From Odontesthes bonariensis (lineage: Eukaryota > Chordata > Actinopteri > Atheriniformes > Atherinopsidae), in assembly GCF_027942865.1 (NCBI RefSeq), contig NC_134523.1:386116-450115 (forward strand): 64,000 bases of DNA, in the 5' to 3' direction. This document shows, one piece after another, positions 1 to 11,387 of the stretch (the stretch's first letter is position 1; each line of letters begins with the position of its first letter). The position numbers and the translations under genes were made by a program. The notes under the pieces are model-generated. The model was given only the letters and a program-made list of their open reading frames with translations. It was not told the DNA's origin and did not search any database.

Positions 1-1
1 T

Positions 2-355
2 CCGGATGACTGCAGTCCTATAGAGTCATTGTGCGACTGCTTAGAGCAAGTCAAAAAGTGGATGAACCAACATTTCCTTCAGTTAAATCAAGAACAAACT
101 GAGGTCATTGTGTTTGGCCACAAAGAGAAGAGGTTTGCTGTCAGTAAACATCTCGAGTCTCTGTCTCTAGAAACTAAAGACCGAGTCCGGAACCTCGGCG
201 TGCTGATAGACTCAGACCTGACCTTCAACAATCATATCAAATCAGTCACCAAATCAGCCTTTTATCAGCTTAAGAACATATCCAGGATGAAGGGTTTCAT
301 GTCCCAAACAGATCAGGAGAAGCTGATTCATGCTTTCATCTCCAGCAGACTGGAC
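2..355 (+). pseudogene. L2-type LINE reverse-transcriptase fragment
   Basis: An open frame from about base 29 encodes the segment that follows the catalytic core in fish L2-like reverse transcriptases. Diagnostic stretches are NLGVLIDSDLTFNNHIKSV and FISSRLD. The frame is clean up to the FISSRLD codons near 350 and then runs into unrelated repeat. It enters from beyond the window edge, so the 5' end is unknown. It is a dead 3'-truncated piece. The continuation of the same kind of element (FISSRL followed by LLTGLPTKS) is found at 49046, but that is a different copy. Confidence 0.75.
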
Positions 356-455
356 TCACTGGAAAAAATGCCTCTCCAAAGATTAGTAAAAAAACAAATA
401 AAAGACGTTTTTGCTTGAAATAAGCAAAAAAATCTGCCAATGGAACTAGTGGAAA
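352..455 (+). repeat. Dispersed repeat, copy A
   Basis: The segment running from cactgga through gaaataagc to ctgccaatggaactag reappears at 9655-9857 with only small differences. It abuts the L2 fragment at 355. I see no coding capacity and cannot assign a class; in fish this kind of sequence is usually a non-autonomous DNA element. Confidence 0.5.
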
Positions 456-925
456 TTGGCCTGGGGTCATGTGACCAGGGCCTGCTGGCTTTTTAAACTT
501 CTCTTTTAATGTTCCAACATTTTATTATGAAGCACTTGGCGACATTAATCTTGATTAAATCAGACAGAAACTGAATGCAAACACGGTTCCACTGACGGCT
601 TATTTCTGTCTGCAGAAACTCATCAGAACCACCTCGCCCAGCTCACGCTTTCCTTATTTTCCCATAACTCTCTGATTTAAAATGCGTTCCCTGTGGATCT
701 TCTTGTGATGGAAACATCAGATCAACAGCGGCAGATTTAGACCACAGCTGACCCCCCCAAACACTTGTTTTGGAGCCGCAAAGTAGGTCATAACTCTGTC
801 TGGATGACTAACTCTGACCTGGCAGCACACTGCGGTGTGAAGACTAAGTTTAATGTCAGCTGAGCTCTCAGAGCCGGGTCAACAGAGGACGCCCTGAGAG
901 CAGAACTCCTCTCCGTCTTAAAAAC
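456..925. other. No recognisable feature
   Basis: Single-copy-looking sequence within this window. No supported ORF, splice pair or repeat was seen. Confidence 0.5.
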
Positions 926-1058
926 TAGGGCTGGGCAGCGATTAAAGTGTTTAATCTAATTAATCACACGATTTCCCTGATTAATCACGATTAATCGCAT
1001 TTGTACGCAGAATCCAAAAATGAATCCAAAAGTAGCGTATAGCTTTTAGCATTTAGCT

Positions 1059-1364
1059 TTATTTTAAATGTGCTGCCATATGAATGAAAGTGCCATAACA
1101 TTTGTTGTGCAAACACACTTTTAACATCAGCATCTTTCTGTAGTTTTTATGTAGAAGCCTCGCTCCACTGTCTGTTTCCTTGAATGACTTGCTGCTATCA
1201 GTTGTGTGTTTTGCCTTTAAGTGATATTTTAGACTGGAACTACTACGCTGAGAAGACAATTCAACTTGGCAGTGTTTACAGATGACTTTGGTTCTGTCGA
1301 CTCCGCCGTCTGGAAGAACTTTAACATGAAAATGGCCGAGTAAAAGTTCCGTACCCTTCTCCAT
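1059..1364 (-). pseudogene. BED zinc-finger N-terminal fragment of a hAT transposase
   Basis: The 101-residue open frame starts MEKGTELLL. Its zinc-binding spacing CKHCQVEL...YHLKAKH, at roughly residues 29-54, fits a BED finger, the DNA-binding module of hAT transposases. No RNaseH-like catalytic domain or dimerisation region follows, so this is an N-terminal remnant, perhaps a 5' exon. An essentially identical copy lies at 45515-45820. The start codon faces the minisatellite, which would form its 5' leader or promoter side. Confidence 0.6.
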
Positions 1365-1398
1365 GTTTGGTGGATCCGCCGATTACTTTCTTTTCCTG

Positions 1399-3612
1399 TT
1401 CCACAGCAGACAGCAGCAGACTTTTACAAAATAAAAGCCTGTGAGCAGCAGACTTTTACAAAATAAAAGCCTGTGAGCGACAGACTTTTACAAAATAAAA
1501 GCCTGTGAGCAACAGACTTTTACAAAATAAAAGCCTGTGAGCAACAGACTTTTACAAAATAAAAGCCTGTGAGCAACAGACTTTTACAGAATAAAAGCCT
1601 GTGAGCAACAGACTTTTACAAAATAAAAGCCTGTGAGCAACAGACTTTTACAAAATAAAAGCCTGTGAGCAACAGACTTTTACAAAATAAAAGCCTGTGA
1701 GCAACAGACTTTTACAAAATAAAAGCCTGTGAGCAACAGACTTTTACAAAATAAAAGCCTGTGAGCAACAGACTTTTACAAAATAAAAGCCTGTGAGCAG
1801 CAGACTTTTACAAAATAAAAGCCTGTGAGCAACAGACTTTTACAAAATAAAAGCCTGTGAGCAACAGACTTTTACAAAATAAAAGCCTGTGAGCAACAGA
1901 CTTTTACAAAATAAAAGCCTGTGAGCAACAGACTTTTACAAAATAAAAGCCTGTGAGCAGCAGACTTTTACAAAATAAAAGCCTGTGAGCAACAGACTTT
2001 TACAAAATAAAAGCCTGTGAGCAACAGACTTTTACAAAATAAAAGCCTGTGAGCAACAGACTTTTACAAAATAAAAGCCTGTGAGCAGCAGACTTTTACA
2101 AAATAAAAGCCTGTGAGCAACAGACTTTTACAAAATAAAAGCCTGTGAGCAACAGAATTTTACAAAATAAAAGCCTGTGAGCAACAAACTTTTACAAAAT
2201 AAAAGCCTGTGAGCAGCAGACTTTTACAAAATAAAAGCCTCTGAGCAACAGACTTTTACAAAATAAAAGCCTGTGAGCAGCAGACTTTTACAAAATAAAA
2301 GCCTCTGAGCAACAGACTTTTACAAAATAAAAGCCTGTGAGCAGCAGACTTTTACAAAATAAAAGCCTGTGAGCAACAGACTTTTACAAAATAAAAGCCT
2401 CTGAGCAACAGACTTTTACAAAATAAAAGCCTGTGAGCAGCAGACTTTTACAAAATAAAAGCCTGTGAGCAACAGACTTTTACAAAATAAAAGCCTCTGA
2501 GCAACAGACTTTTACAAAATAAAAGCCTGTGAGCAGCAGACTTTTACAAAATAAAAGCCTGTGAGCAACAAACTTTTACAAAATAAAAGCCTGTGAGCAA
2601 CAGACTTTTACAAAATAAAAGCCTCTGAGCAACAGACTTTTACAAAATAAAAGCCTGTGAGCAGCAGACTTTTACAAAATAAAAGCCTCTGAGCAACAGA
2701 CTTTTACAAAATAAAAGCCTGTGAGCAACAGACTTTTACAAAATAAAAGCCTGTGAGCAACAGACTTTTACAAAATAAAAGCCTGTGAGCAGCAGACTTT
2801 TACAAAATAAAAGCCTGTGAGCAACAGACTTTTACAAAATAAAAGCCTGTGAGCAACAGAATTTTACAAAATAAAAGCCTGTGAGCAACAAACTTTTACA
2901 AAATAAAAGCCTGTGAGCAGCAGACTTTTACAAAATAAAAGCCTCTGAGCAACAGACTTTTACAAAATAAAAGCCTGTGAGCAGCAGACTTTTACAAAAT
3001 AAAAGCCTCTGAGCAACAGACTTTTACAAAATAAAAGCCTGTGAGCAGCAGACTTTTACAAAATAAAAGCCTGTGAGCAACAGACTTTTACAAAATAAAA
3101 GCCTCTGAGCAACAGACTTTTACAAAATAAAAGCCTGTGAGCAGCAGACTTTTACAAAATAAAAGCCTGTGAGCAACAGACTTTTACAAAATAAAAGCCT
3201 CTGAGCAACAGACTTTTACAAAATAAAAGCCTGTGAGCAGCAGACTTTTACAAAATAAAAGCCTGTGAGCAACAAACTTTTACAAAATAAAAGCCTGTGA
3301 GCAACAGACTTTTACAAAATAAAAGCCTCTGAGCAACAGACTTTTACAAAATAAAAGCCTGTGAGCAGCAGACTTTTACAAAATAAAAGCCTCTGAGCAA
3401 CAGACTTTTACAAAATAAAAGCCTGTGAGCAGCAGACTTTTACAAAATAAAAGCCTGTGAGCAACAGACTTTTACAAAATAAAAGCCTGTGAGCAACATA
3501 CTTTTACAAAATAAAAGCCTCTGAGCAACAGACTTTTACAAAATAAAAGCCTGTGAGCAACAGACTTTTACAAAATAAAAGCCTCTGAGCAGCAGTCTTT
3601 TACAATAATAAA
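1399..3612. repeat. 32-bp minisatellite, about 69 units
   Basis: The array repeats a 32-bp unit containing CAGACTTTTACAAAATAAAA followed by GCCTGTGAGCAA. Variants include cagcag, ctctgag, acagaatt and acaaac. Identical variant orders recur 704 bp apart (22 units), so the array contains a higher-order duplication over about 2017-3424. It lies inside the hAT-like element. Confidence 0.95.
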
Positions 3613-4780
3613 AGTCTGTGTCTGCAGATTTACCTTTCTAATTTAAAGATTCTGCCACAGAATAAAAGAGCGGCGTGGTATTGTGTGGCGGCGGCGTGGC
3701 GTTGCGTGGCTGTGAGAGGCTGCACGGGTAATCAATGGACTGATGCTGCAGAGTGATGATGTTCTTAAATATCCAGAGAGCAGAAACTCAGAAAGAAAAG
3801 AGGTAAAAACAGCTGACAAACCACATGAGGAAGGCAGCTGCTCATGAGCACAGATTCTCTCTGTGCAGCGTCAAGATGGCCGCCCCCGAGTCGTGCTGAA
3901 CATGAGCCGTCACTGCGTCTGTGCTCTAATATTAGAGCCTGAGACAGAAATGCTGTGTGTGTGTTAAAGCTGCCAGAGGACTGTTATCTGCACACACACC
4001 CTGCATCTGTTCGTGACTCCCCAGAGGTCCAAGTATCACAACAAAAACATGCCGGGCATGTTGCAAGGCAGCGTGGGTAACGGGTGCTCACAGCACCTCT
4101 GCTGCTGCATCGGACAGAAAGCTTCTGGATTCAGAGAGTTCTTTGAATCGGCTCCAGTTTAACATGAACCTGCATCAGAAACAGCCCGCTGAGGTGCAGA
4201 GTGTGAGCTGCAGGATAAAGAACTAACGCTCCCCCGAGGATGTGATCAATACCGCAGCTGCGTCCCACACGTCAAAGTCACTCCAGATTATCAAAGATGC
4301 GCTGAAGAGCTGAGCGACCCGACCCCGAAAGATCGAAGCTGTTAGTCCTGAACTTACAGCCGCCCGGGCCACTTAAACATTCAGTTTTACTGCACCTCCA
4401 ACACTGTAAACGGGTGAAAGATTCAGTTTTCCCATCATCACTTGTGCTGCTACACAACCCTGATCTCTGAAACGTTTCAGCTCCTTTATAGCTAAACTCT
4501 GCCTCTTACTGTTCCTTAAAAGGATTAGGTTGCAAACAGGATTATTAATATCAATGACCGATTCAGAAATGCAGCTTTTCAAAGTCCTGCTTTGACTAAT
4601 CTGTGCATAAGCTCTCAGGAAGCTGCATCCTTCTTCCCCCTCAGCGGCAGGATGGGGAGTTTCCGCTGCCTTCCTGATGGGACGGCATCTGGTCCACATA
4701 GGAGAGGATCCACAACACCACCTCTGAACCTCCACCCCCATCGTCCCGTGTCTCAGTCATTCCATCCGGGCCCTGAAACG
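3613..4780. other. No recognisable feature
   Basis: Mixed-composition sequence without supported exons. ORFs on either strand are short and show no family resemblance. Confidence 0.5.
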
Positions 4781-4786
4781 AGCCAC

Positions 4787-5035
4787 AGCTGGAGCCACAG
4801 CTGGAGCCACAGCTGGAGCCACAGTTGGAGCCACAGCTGGAGCCACAGTTGGAGCCACAGCTGGAGCCACAGTTGGAGCCACAGCTGGAGCCACAGCTGG
4901 AGCCACAGCTGGAGCCACAGCTGGCGCCACAGCTGGAGCCACAGCTGGAGCCACAGCTGGAGCCACAGCTGGCGCCACAGCTGGCGCCACAGCTGGAGCC
5001 ACAGCTGGAGCCACAGCTGGCGCCACAGCTGGAAG
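4787..5035. repeat. 12-bp minisatellite
   Basis: About 21 copies of ctggagccacag, with variants ctggcgccacag and ttggagccacag. Because 12 is a multiple of three, all frames stay open and give artefactual proteins such as WSHSWSHS and EPQLEPQL. Confidence 0.95.
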
Positions 5036-5156
5036 AGCCGTGAGGACCTGAACCCGCCTGAAAACCGCTCAGCCCGCTAACAGAAACAGCATTTCAACTT
5101 TTAAACAAGGAACGTGGCTTATTCAGCGTCAGTGGAGATAACCTGGAAGTTACCAG

Positions 5157-5941
5157 CAGTGTTGGTCAAGTTACTTTTAAAAAGTAATTAGTTACAGTTA
5201 CTAGTTACTGCTCCCAAAAAGTAATTGAGTTAGTAACTCAGTTACCACATTGCAAAAGTAATTAGTTACTCAGCAAAGTAACTGTGGCGTTATTTTTTAT
5301 GTTCTATAACGCTGTTACGTTCTATAACATCTTTAACCAAACATGTTTATATTAACTGATTGAAGAATAAAAACACTAAATACAGTACTTTTGAACATTC
5401 GGTATTTATTTGAACTCAATAGATTGCAGCCTGCCAAATGATGCATAGAAATAAAAACATGAATATTGAATATAAAATGGTGATGGTGGTCACCTGTTTC
5501 TGACCCGAAAAATGGAGTGTTGTTTGTTTTCGAGTGGCTCCGCCTCCTTCGCCGGGGCTCACGCTGCATTTCTCTTGCATGTGTTTTGGAGTTGGCAGCG
5601 CGTACGCTCCGGTCGTTTTTGTGATTGCCGCATTTTTCTCTTGCTGCGTTTTACTGTCGGATTTGTTTTTCCGTTTGCAGCGCGTTTGCACGTGTCGGCC
5701 ACCGTATCCGCCCACCCAGCCAATCATCATCGCATTTGCAACGGTGACATCACCCCCACCCCCGCTCTCTCCAGGCAGCTGATGTGTAGCCCAAAGCCTA
5801 CAACCAAAGTGTAGTAACGCGCCACTTTATATTCTCAGTAACGATAACGGCGTTGTAACGATGGGAAAAGTAATTAATTAGATTACTCCGTGACTGGAAA
5901 AATAACGCCGTTATACTTAAACGCCGTTACTCCCAACACTG
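5157..5941. mobile_element. Non-autonomous hAT element with 8-bp target duplication
   Basis: The left end cagtgttggtcaagttac and right end gttactcccaacactg are inverted repeats. The flanking octamers gttaccag (5149-5156) and gttacaag (5942-5949) match at 7 of 8 positions, which is the hAT signature. The interior is rich in GTAACT/AGTTAC motifs, typical of an abundant fish hAT MITE family. There is no transposase ORF. Confidence 0.85.
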
Positions 5942-6057
5942 GTTACAAGACTCACGTGCACTAACATGCACACATGCAGACCAGCTTCCAGCTCACAGAA
6001 CACAGCAGCTCTGACTGCAACACTCACACATGGAGAGGCTGCATCTGCAAACAGTTA

Positions 6058-6571
6058 AGCCTGATTTATGCTTCAGGCGCAAAGCCTCTGACGCTCGGAC
6101 GCAGAGCCTCTGCGAGCGTCAAAATCTTAACCACTCCCCCACGCAGAGGCTCTGCGCGCGTTGTCGTGCACCTCAGAAAAATCCTGACTACACGTCGGAC
6201 GCACGCAGACCACCAACGGAAGTGCGCAGACAAAAGCGGCTGTGATTGGTCCTCGGTGTGCCTTTCCGGTTGTCTGTGTGGCTTCCTCCTTTGCATTTTC
6301 GCCAACTCCAATAAAAGAAGCTGTTCTTCTTCGATGTCGAGCAACTCCAGATCCATATCTTGCATACACTTTTTTTTTTTTGAAAGATAAACACTTCCGC
6401 CGGCGCCGCCGAAAGTTCTCCTCACCGCCCACCGAAATTCTCGTGAGGGGAAACTGCTGTGCGTCCCGAGAAATTCCAGACCGAGGTTGCAGAACCATAA
6501 CATGAAAAGTGGTTCGCGACCAGAGCGAAGCAACACGTCAAGACGATAGACGCAGAACTATAATCTGCCCT
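6058..6571. mobile_element. PIF/Harbinger MITE (TTA target duplication)
   Basis: The ends AGCCTGATTTATGCTTC and (reverse complement) AGGGCAGATTATAGTTC are diverged inverted repeats. They are flanked by TTA at 6055-6057 and 6572-6574. The minus strand carries a leucine-rich acidic peptide (LLDIEEEQLLLLELAKMQ) that resembles the N-terminus of fish Harbinger nucleases. The same kind of peptide occurs in the related element at 27161-27700. No nuclease domain is present. Confidence 0.7.
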
Positions 6572-6719
6572 TTAGTGGATGTTTGTTGCTGTCTGAAGGT
6601 GTAAAATATCCTCTGAGCTTTAAAAGAAATCATTTTGGTTCAGGGATGCTAAATAATTAGCTTAGACTCAATCTTCACAAGAACTACTAAAAATATTCAT
6701 TAAACAAAAGCAGTACGAA

Positions 6720-7308
6720 TCACTGCCCTGGACTTATGTTTACTGCTGGCAAAAAGAGTCATAGCAGTACCAGTAAACCAAAAATCATCAACTGGGTTAA
6801 GGAAATGTCCACAACTTTACCTATGGAGAAGATAACTTACATTATAAAAGGGAAAATATCACTATTTCAAAACATTTGGGGTCCTTTTATGGAATATATG
6901 GAGAGTGTAGATTTAAGTAATGTGGGTAACGAAGACGAAGAGGCGGAGTTGTTGGTAGTCCTTTCTGTGATCTATTTTCTTTTGATATTTGATTTTTTTT
7001 ATTCTGTATGGATTGTACATCTGAATCTGTATTTTTGAACAATAGCGAAATAATATGGGCTTATTCTTGACATGATAGAGAAATGTTTATTGTTCTGGTT
7101 GTTTTTTTGTTTTTATACTTGTACTAAGTGTTGCTCTATATTATCTCATAAATATCTGACTTGCAAGGAAGGACAATTTGAATGTTGGATAATAACTTTG
7201 CCCCTGATGTCTCCTTGGATATGAGAGCGCTCTTATTTCTGAATATATGTGTGTTTTGGAAACATGTTGAAAACTCAATAAAGATAATGTTGGAAAAAAA
7301 AAAAAAAA
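6720..7308 (+). mobile_element. 5'-truncated L1 3' end with poly(A)
   Basis: The C-terminal tail of an L1 ORF2 is visible (NWVKEMSTTLPMEKITYI, then IWGPFMEYM). An A/T-rich 3' UTR and a 15-nt poly(A) at about 7294-7308 follow. CAGTACGAA at 6711-6719 and CAGTACAAA at 7309-7317 look like the target-site duplication. This is a classic dead-on-arrival insertion of about 590 bp in the plus orientation. Confidence 0.8.
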
Positions 7309-7317
7309 CAGTACAAA

Positions 7318-8469
7318 GCGTTTCTTTGGCGGTTTGTCAGATTGTCCACCCATTTATTCAGCACTTCATCGTGTAAAGAACTAACAGCCTGATGGGAGCA
7401 GAGAGCTGCTGAAGCGTTTTAGACTCCATTTAAATTCTGTCCTCTTTAAAAAGTCATAAATATCCAGGATAACAGGATACGAATGCAGGTGAAGAACAGG
7501 ACAAGTTTGCTGTTTTAGGCAGAAAACATGTTATAATTAACATCAGCCTGTGTCTTGTTTTTATTCACTAACGAGAAATAAAATTACCAACAAAAAAAAA
7601 AAATAACAGTCAAAGATCTAAAAAACATACATTTTTAGAGACATCGTTGAGTCTAAAAACGTGAGCTTGTGAATGTGCGTTTTGACAACTCAAGCTTCAA
7701 ATATCATTCCTGGACACTTTTAAAGTTTAATTTGCAGCTTGATGAGAAAAGGAGACAAACCACTTCATAGTTGAGATTTCTGTGATTAGTATTTGCTCAC
7801 CAGGCATTCTCAAAGGATTTCAAAAAACAAAACAAAGGCGATGTGAGAGCATTAGCTTGCGTTAGCTTGCATTAGCTTGCGTTAGCTCCACAGTTGTTCG
7901 CTTCAGGCTACTGATGGCCCATGTCCACAGACGTTGTGTACAACCACTTTTTTTTTCTGGTGTAATATGTGACAAACTTGTTATGTAACGTATAATAACA
8001 GATAATGTTCAGTTTAAATTTGTGGATAGTTTTGACACAGCCTGTTAGTGTTAGCAGCAACCACGAGATTAGGCTAACATAGTTAGCTGGAAATGCTAAC
8101 GTTTGTCCCAGCAACAACATATTTACATATTAATCAGGTTGCTCTAATTTACATGATTAATATCTGTTTAACTGTTCTTAATCTTCTCTTATATTTGGGT
8201 GTGGAAGAGGTGAAATAAATCAATTTTCAGCCATTTATTTACAATAATATTCCTGCTGCATTTTTTTTAAACTTATTATTAACTCATTTCTACTCGGGAC
8301 CTTAATTTTCTTTATTACAACTGTTAAACGATTCACTTCTGAATTCCGGAGTGTTGTTCAGACAAAACCTTGTTTTTTTTTCAGTGTTTTCTGGTTAGTT
8401 ATTAGAAAATAACTGCTACTTAAAGCCATAAACTGTTTAAATGATGGCTCCCATTTAAAACTTCTCCAA
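7318..8469. other. No recognisable feature
   Basis: A/T-rich non-coding sequence. A small GTTAGCTTGCATTAGCTTGC tandem sits near 7850-7885. No exons are supported. Confidence 0.5.
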
Positions 8470-9066
8470 GGCTGTGTTCGAAACTGCATGCTGCATACTC
8501 ATCGATCAGACAGTATGCAGAGCGTTTACCCACAATGCATTTTGCCCCTGCCCGAGCCGAAATCAGCCGGCCTGAAGCTGATTTCCCTTAAGCTCTAAAC
8601 TCTGTAAACTTTAGCAACATTTGAAACATTTTCAGGCGAGAAAGTAGTCGTTTAGATCCCCAACGTGTTGAAAACCTGACAAAATACCGGCTGTTTACAA
8701 TTTTGTTCCCACGAATTCGGCGCTACTAAAGCTAGCCGCAGTGAGCTAACGCACTTCTGGTTATTTTCACAAAATAAAATACCCGTTGCCTTTTATCATA
8801 GGGAAAGCCATTACCATACAATTGGCGCTTTTGTTTTGAAAACAGGAAGTGAACCTACCCTCGTTGTAGCTAGCTTGAAACTGCCGTTTTGACAGGAAAT
8901 GACGATCGGCGACGTCACGTTACGTTGCATCTTGGGTAGTTTGAGTATGAGTAGTGACCTCATGATGCATACCCAACATTTCGGAGAATCTAGTATGCAT
9001 CCGGGAACTTAAAGAAGTTAAAGTTAGTATGAGTAGTAGGAGTAGTATGCGGTTTAGAACACAGCC
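8470..9066 (+). mobile_element. MITE family GGCTGTGTTC, copy 1
   Basis: The ends ggctgtgttcgaaactgcat and atgcggtttagaacacagcc are inverted repeats. Near-identical copies lie at 60625-61215 (same strand) and 46984-47570 (inverted). The flanks here are CAA/TAA; the third copy has TAA on both sides, which favours PIF/Harbinger-type target choice. There is no coding content. Confidence 0.85.
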
Positions 9067-9654
9067 TAAGTCATCATGGACTGCTGGATAGAAGCTTCCC
9101 GTCCTGGAAGGAGCAGTTCTGACTACTTAAATACAGTCTGTGCTTGCAGACGATTACGCTTTTAATCATCTTTATTTACAACCTGGACACATCAGACTAG
9201 ATTTGGCCTTTTCTGTACTCAGTGCCTCGGGATGACGAATGAACTCCCTGAATCTTTCCTGGCAGGCTGTGGTTCTGAGAGTGTTCCAGGAACATAACGT
9301 CAGCCTGGCTGAGGACGCTCACGGGGCCAGAGGGAGTCCACGTCTCATGATTACTTCCACAGAGAAGCATTGAGCCAGCGTGCTCAGCCACCGGCTGCAG
9401 GGCCGGGGCAGATATCAGGACGATCTGACGGGAAGGAGCCCCAGCATACCGCCGAGCTCCTTCAGAGCGACGCCACACAGAAAGAGAATTGTTCTGGGCG
9501 AGGGAAGCCGGGCGGACAGAGAGTCTTTGAATATGTCACGTCTTGGAGAGGCTTGGTGTGACTCCAGCTCTCCCAGAGTGGGGCAGAAAGGAAGTTAAAA
9601 CCCCCAGATTCTGCAGAGAAGCAGAGTCCTGCTCACCTCAGACCAGAATAAACT
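9067..9654. other. No recognisable feature
   Basis: Higher-GC unique sequence with short overlapping ORFs on both strands. No codon pattern or domain is convincing. Confidence 0.4.
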
Positions 9655-9857
9655 AAATTGTTAGGCAGTTGTGTCTTATATTAAGTGTAATGAGATATTT
9701 TGACTAGAAATGAGACAAATATACTTGGTAAGACTTTGATTTTTTTCCACTCCACACACTGGAATAAATGACCCTCCAAAAATAAGTAAGAAAAACAACA
9801 AATAAAAGACATTTTTGCTTGAAATAAGCCAAAAAAAAATCTGCCAATGGAACTAGC
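9655..9857 (+). repeat. Dispersed repeat, copy B
   Basis: This longer copy of the repeat at 352-455 shares the block from cactgga to ccaatggaactag. The additional upstream part contains tgagatattttgactag. Class not assigned. Confidence 0.5.
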
Positions 9858-10150
9858 GCTGACCGGGCCGCCGTAAACAAGCAGAACCGCCGGGCTTCTT
9901 CCTGGTTCTGCGTTTCTCTGTGCCAGGGTGAGAGTCCCGGCCCTCAGACAGAGTCAGGCAGAAAGAATGCCTCTGTTTACCCAACGCCCGCCCGGCCTTC
10001 TCTGCCATCCAGCATTCCTGATAACGTCACATGTTGGTGGATCCTCTCAGCGCTCAGTGGAACCGAACGGTCTTTGTTCTGCAGCCGAGGGCCCATTCTG
10101 CTCCAGAACAATCTGAGCCTGTTCAGGAGCTACAGCAGAAAGCAGCACCA

Positions 10151-10497
10151 GAGCCTTCAGTTATCAGGCCCCTCTCTGTGGAACCAGCTGCCAGTTTGGG
10201 AGGCAGAGCCTTCAGTTATCAGGCCCCTCTCTGTGGAACCAGCTGCCAGTTTGGGAGGCAGAGCCTTCAGTTATCAGGCCCCTCTCTGAGGAACCAGCTG
10301 CCAGTTTGGGAGGCAGAGCCTTCGGTTATCAGGCCCCTCTCTGTGGAACCAGAGCCTTCAGTTATCAGGCCCCTCTCTGTGGAACCAGCTGCCAGTTTGG
10401 GAGGCAGAGCCTTCAGTTATCAGGCCCCTCTCTGTGGAACCAGCTGCCAGTTTGGGAGGCAGAGCCTTCAGTTATCAGGCCCCTCTCTAAAACTTTC
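10151..10497. repeat. 55-bp minisatellite in LINE coding sequence
   Basis: Six to seven units begin gccttcagttatcaggcccc and contain ccagctgccagtttggg. One unit is shortened to 36 bp at about 10316-10351. The spacing of 55 bp is exact between 10151, 10206, 10261 and 10316. Confidence 0.9.
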
Positions 10498-10735
10498 CTT
10501 CCTGATAAAGCTTATAGTTAGGGATGGCTCAGCTGAGCCTGGAACATCCCATAGTTCTGCTGCTATAGGCCCAGCCTGCTGGGGGAGCTCCCATGATGCA
10601 CCTCTCCATGAACATGTGACATCATTGTTGTCAATAACTTGTGTTTCTCCCTCTCAGCAGGTGTCTCTGGCCTGGTGTTACGCTGTTTGTTGTCCCCCCT
10701 TTCCTGTCCTCTCAGCCCCAGCTGGGCCAGGCAGA

Positions 10736-11387
10736 TGGTTCCTGGTTCTGGTTCTGATGGAGGTTTCTTCCTGGTTCTGGTTCTGATGGTTTCTTCCTGG
10801 TTCTGGTTCTGATGGAGGTTTCTTCCTGGTTCTGGTTCTGATGGTTTCTTCCTGGTTCTGGTTCTGATGGAGGTTTCTTCCTGGTTCTGGTTCTGATGGT
10901 TTCTTCCTGGTTCTGGTTCTGATGGAGGTTTCTTCCTGGTTCTGGTTCTGATGGAGGTTTCTTCCTGGTTCTGGTTCTGATGGTTTCTTCCTGGTTCTGG
11001 TTCTGATGGAGGTTTCTTCCTGGTTCTGGTTCTGATGGTTTCTTCCTGGTTCTGGTTCTGATGGAGGTTTCTTCCTGGTTCTGGTTCTGATGGTTTCTTC
11101 CTGGTTCTGGTTCTGATGGAGGTTTCTTCCTGGTTCTGGTTCTGATGGAGGTTTCTTCCTGGTTCTGGTTCTGATGGAGGTTTCTTCCTGGTTCTGGTTC
11201 TGATGGTTTCTTCCTGGTTCTGGTTCTGATGGAGGTTTCTTCCTGGTTCTGGTTCTGATGGTTTCTTCCTGGTTCTGGTTCTGATGGAGGTTTCTTCCTG
11301 GTTCTGGTTCTGATGGTTTCTTCCTGGTTCTGGTTCTGATGGAGGTTTCTTCCTGGTTCTGGTTCTGATGGAGGTTTCTTCCTGTTA
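10736..11387. repeat. 26/29-bp minisatellite in LINE 3' UTR
   Basis: Units of ttcttcctggttctggttct plus gatgg alternate with and without an extra agg, giving 26- and 29-bp forms. The array is bounded on the right by the ordinary LINE sequence ttcctgttaaagggag. Confidence 0.9.

Larger units (their letters stand above)
926..3660 (-). mobile_element. hAT-like element copy 1, with expanded internal minisatellite
   Basis: The left end (agggctgggcagcgattaaa) matches the terminal inverted repeat of the copy at 45383-46112. It continues through a near-identical BED zinc-finger ORF and then into a 32-bp minisatellite. In copy 2 the array has about six units and the element closes with the inverted terminus. 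Here the array has about 69 units and no closing terminus is visible, so the right boundary is approximate. The element reads on the minus strand, which places the array upstream of the BED ORF start. Confidence 0.65.

Noticed and set aside
1399..3612. CRISPR-like array
   Set aside because: Direct 32-bp tandem repeats without unique spacers, in a fish nuclear genome and inside a transposon.
4592..5080. 162-codon WSHSWSH repeat protein
   Set aside because: Produced by the 12-bp minisatellite, with all frames open on both strands.
10031..10786. 251-codon frame
   Set aside because: It runs through the 55-bp array of a LINE fragment. The repeat structure, not selection, keeps it open.
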